Shown here: positions 61,589-64,000 of the stretch, one piece after another
Layout of the letters: each line of letters starts with the position of its first letter
How positions within the stretch are numbered: position 1 is the first letter of the stretch
Assembly (NCBI GenBank): GCA_023151185.1
Contig: JAKLJL010000001.1
Location: 124,001-188,000 of the forward strand
DNA from: Bacteroidota bacterium
Lineage (GTDB): Bacteria > Bacteroidota > JABWAT01
Length of the DNA stretch: 64,000 nt
Direction of reading: 5' to 3'
The notes under the pieces: model-generated
Databases searched by the model: none
What the model was told of the DNA's origin: nothing
What the model saw: only the letters and a program-made list of their open reading frames with translations
Position numbers and translations under genes: made by a program

Positions 61589-64000
61589 ATGAAACTTAAA
61601 TTCGACAGTACCCAACCCTATCAACTCCAGGCTATTTCTGCGCTTGTTGATCTCTTTGATGGTCAGCCTCTGAACCAGGGTGATTTTGCAATTGAAATCA
61701 ATTCACAGGAAGCAGATGGGCAGGGGAGTATTTTCCAGTCAGAATTGGGTATTGCCAACCATTTAGTACCAGATCAGGATGCCATTTACAGGAATCTTGT
61801 ATCGATCCAGGAAAGAAATGATCTGGATCCGGTTCGTCAGGAAGATTTTGTTGCCAACGGCATGAACTTTTCGGTTGAAATGGAAACCGGAACCGGAAAA
61901 ACATACGTCTACCTGAGAACTATTTTTGAACTTTCCAGTAAATATGGTTTTAAAAAACATATTATTGTCGTACCGAGTGTAGCAATCAGGGAGGGTACCC
62001 TCAAAAATCTGGAAATTACGTCAGAACACTTCAGAGCCCTCTACAATAATCTTGAATTTGAATACTTTGTTTATGACAGCAGGAAGGTAAACCGTCTCAG
62101 GCAGTTTGCAACCAGTAATCAGCTGCAAATCATGGTGATTAATATTGACGCCTTCCGCAAAGATTTCTCAGACATCAATGAAGACAAAAAAAGTAACGTT
62201 ATTTTTAAGGAAAATGACAAATTATCCGGCCGTAAACCCATTGAGTTTATTCAGGCTACCCAGCCCTTTGTTTTTATTGATGAGCCACAGAGTGTAGATT
62301 CTACACCTAAAGCCCAGGAAGCCATTAAATCTTTAAACCCGCTTTGTATTTTCCGGTTTTCTGCAACCCACCGCAATGTTTATAATCTGGTTTATAAACT
62401 TGATCCGGTTCAGTCGTACAAGCTTCATTTGGTAAAGCAAATTGTCGTTGCATCTGTTACCGGTGTCAACGCCCAGAATGATGCCTATGTAAAACTGCTT
62501 GAGGTTGATAACAAAAAGGGAATCCGGGCAAAAATCAGAGTTCAGGTACAGGCTGGAAGCCTCGTGAAGGAAAAAGATATCTGGGTAACCCAGAATACGG
62601 ATCTTTTTTCTCTTTCGAATGAACGGACTGCCTATCAGAATGGATTTGAAGTTTTGGATATAAGTGCAGAACCCGGCAATGAATTCGTAGATTTTACCCT
62701 TGGCCGTCTTTACAAAGGCCAGGAACGGGGTGGCATTCAGGATGATGTTACAGATGTACAGATACGCAATACCATCAAGAAACATCTTGACAAAGAACTG
62801 CAGCTTAAAGGTCAGGGAATCAAAGTTCTGAGTTTGTTTTTCGTTGATAAGGTTTCAAATTACCGGGCCTATGATACAGAAGGAAAACCACAAAAAGGAA
62901 AATTTGCCCTTTTGTTTGAAAAATTCTATGGGGAACTCATTGCATTGCCCCAATACCGTGAACTGGCGGTTCATCCGGTAGAGATGCTTCATGACGGTTA
63001 CTTTTCACAGGATAAAAAGGGCGTCTATAAAGATACAAACGGGTCAACACAGGCAGATGATGATACTTATGCCAAAATCATGCGAAACAAGGAACAATTA
63101 TTGTCGTTTGAAGAACCGTTGAAATTTATTTTTTCACATTCTGCCTTGAGAGAGGGCTGGGACAGCCCAAATGTTTTCCAGATTTGCACACTTAATGAAA
63201 CCCGTTCAGCCATGAAGAAGCGCCAGGAAATCGGGCGTGGACTCCGGCTTCCCGTAAATCAGACCGGAGAACGTGTTTTTGATGATACTATTAATAAGTT
63301 GACCATCATTGCAAATGAGAGCTATGAAGAATTTGCTGCAAAGCTGCAGACCGAATACGAAGAAGATTGCGGCGTAACCTTTGGAAAGGTTCCCCGGCTT
63401 GCTTTTAAAGGGATTAGCTACTGGAAGGAAGAAACGGAATCCGCCTACACTAAAGATCATTCCGTTCAAATCTGGTCGGAATTGGTGGGAAATGGATTTC
63501 TGGATGAAAAAGGGAAAATTCTTCCTTCCTTTCAGCCTTCAGAACCGGGTTTTACTTTGAAATTATCAGAGGCATTTTCTGTTTCAGAGCCAGATATTGT
63601 GTCTGTTTTACAGACCTACCTGATGGAACGTCATATCAGGAGGGAAGAAGAGCCTAAGCATCTGAAAATTAACAAACAGATTTTCCTGGATCCTGAGTTT
63701 GAAAACCTGTGGTCAAAAATCAGATACCGGACTACCTATCAGGTGGAGTACGAAACCGGTAAATTGGTTGATAATTGTATTGATGCCATTAAAAAAATGG
63801 AAAAGATTGAGCCGGTTTCAATCCGTTACCGGGAAGCACAACTGGGTGTAGATAAAAAAGGTGTTAGTGCTTTTGAAACAAAATCCAATTTGTATCAGGT
63901 CACCTATGTTGGAAAATTGCCGGATGTGATCGCCTATCTCCAAAAACAAACCGAACTGACCCGCAATACATTGGTTCAGATTCTGGTCAAAAGTAACAGG
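61589..64000 (+). CDS. Type III restriction enzyme Res subunit (partial, 3' end missing)
   Basis: The ORF is open from the ATG at 61589 to the window edge, exactly 804 codons. It has Walker A 'SVEMETGTGKTYVYLR' (GTGKT at residues 101-105), the Type III-style box 'PFVFIDEPQSVD' (DEPQ), 'SALREGWDSPNVFQICTLNE' and motif VI 'KKRQEIGRGLRLPVN'. The C-terminal endonuclease domain (PD-D/ExK) is expected beyond the right edge and is not seen. With Mod it would cut DNA lacking the cognate methylation. Confidence 0.9.
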   Translation, partial: MKLKFDSTQPYQLQAISALVDLFDGQPLNQGDFAIEINSQEADGQGSIFQSELGIANHLVPDQDAIYRNLVSIQERNDLDPVRQEDFVANGMNFSVEMETGTGKTYVYLRTIFELSSKYGFKKHIIVVPSVAIREGTLKNLEITSEHFRALYNNLEFEYFVYDSRKVNRLRQFATSNQLQIMVINIDAFRKDFSDINEDKKSNVIFKENDKLSGRKPIEFIQATQPFVFIDEPQSVDSTPKAQEAIKSLNPLCIFRFSATHRNVYNLVYKLDPVQSYKLHLVKQIVVASVTGVNAQNDAYVKLLEVDNKKGIRAKIRVQVQAGSLVKEKDIWVTQNTDLFSLSNERTAYQNGFEVLDISAEPGNEFVDFTLGRLYKGQERGGIQDDVTDVQIRNTIKKHLDKELQLKGQGIKVLSLFFVDKVSNYRAYDTEGKPQKGKFALLFEKFYGELIALPQYRELAVHPVEMLHDGYFSQDKKGVYKDTNGSTQADDDTYAKIMRNKEQLLSFEEPLKFIFSHSALREGWDSPNVFQICTLNETRSAMKKRQEIGRGLRLPVNQTGERVFDDTINKLTIIANESYEEFAAKLQTEYEEDCGVTFGKVPRLAFKGISYWKEETESAYTKDHSVQIWSELVGNGFLDEKGKILPSFQPSEPGFTLKLSEAFSVSEPDIVSVLQTYLMERHIRREEEPKHLKINKQIFLDPEFENLWSKIRYRTTYQVEYETGKLVDNCIDAIKKMEKIEPVSIRYREAQLGVDKKGVSAFETKSNLYQVTYVGKLPDVIAYLQKQTELTRNTLVQILVKSNR

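Noticed and set aside
53642-64000. Calling the island BREX or DISARM
   Set aside because: No PglZ, BrxC or BrxL, and no drmA/drmB/drmC genes are visible. A SNF2 helicase and a methyltransferase alone are not enough.
1-64000. tRNA, rRNA, tmRNA genes and CRISPR arrays
   Set aside because: No T-loop/acceptor arrangement, rRNA-like stretch or regularly spaced direct repeats were found by reading. Small RNAs could be missed without covariance-model searches.

Overview
The window looks like a chromosome segment from the Bacteroidota / FCB group. Five secreted proteins end in type IX secretion (T9SS) sorting domains with an 'NPFNP'-like motif. IspG is the long form with the large internal insertion, and there is a DUF4835/PorD-like protein. 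Several genes have a Bacteroidota-type -7 box (TAnnTTTG) just upstream of the start codon. Native genes are rich in CCGG; several imported stretches lack it. No rRNA, tRNA or CRISPR array was seen.

Layout. 1-6.1 kb: DUF4442, an RsmB/NOP rRNA methyltransferase, DUF309, a CPBP membrane protease with a tiny overlapping upstream ORF, a TPR protein, a ZIP transporter and PspC/LiaF-like membrane proteins. 6.1-8.3 kb (minus): pabC-pabB. 8.3-13.5 kb: a core operon yicC-gmk-rpoZ-coaBC-UDG-dnaB, ending at a strong terminator; the 5' third of dnaB has foreign-looking composition. 13.6-19.1 kb: DUF808, a secreted GH57-like enzyme, and glmM coupled to an orphan EutN/CcmL microcompartment vertex gene. 19.3-23.2 kb: two small unknown genes, then a polymorphic-toxin scrapyard. 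This holds a headless RHS core with a zinc-protease-like tip, a putative immunity gene, a broken second toxin tip, an intact NTF2-fold immunity gene and an IS256-type transposase tail. 23.3-33.1 kb: secreted M1 peptidase, VOC protein, methyltransferase, holA, an ECF sigma/anti-sigma pair, cinA-recA-recX, pgpA, pgsA and rpmB. 33.2-50.2 kb: TauE/SafE-like protein, two VWA surface proteins, DUF429, an O-methyltransferase, the lexA-dinB operon, porD-like, a pyrophosphate-type phosphofructokinase, a phosphohexomutase, a secreted dockerin protein, yhhQ and ispG.

50.3-52.0 kb is a gene-poor junction full of short palindromes and a multiply broken pseudogene. From 52.0 kb to the right edge lies an AT-richer accessory island that looks like a composite defence locus. 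It contains an SDH/ClpP-fold serine protease with a zinc ribbon and a small partner. Next come a SNF2 helicase, a DUF3800 protein and a BECR-like RNase-type protein in overlapping frames. Last is a Type III restriction-modification operon (mod ... res) with an ABC-type ATPase and a DUF4276 TOPRIM-like protein nested between mod and res. The res gene runs off the window.

Regulation. Perfect CTGT-N8-ACAG palindromes lie upstream of both recA and lexA-dinB, which suggests an SOS regulon using an E. coli-like LexA operator.
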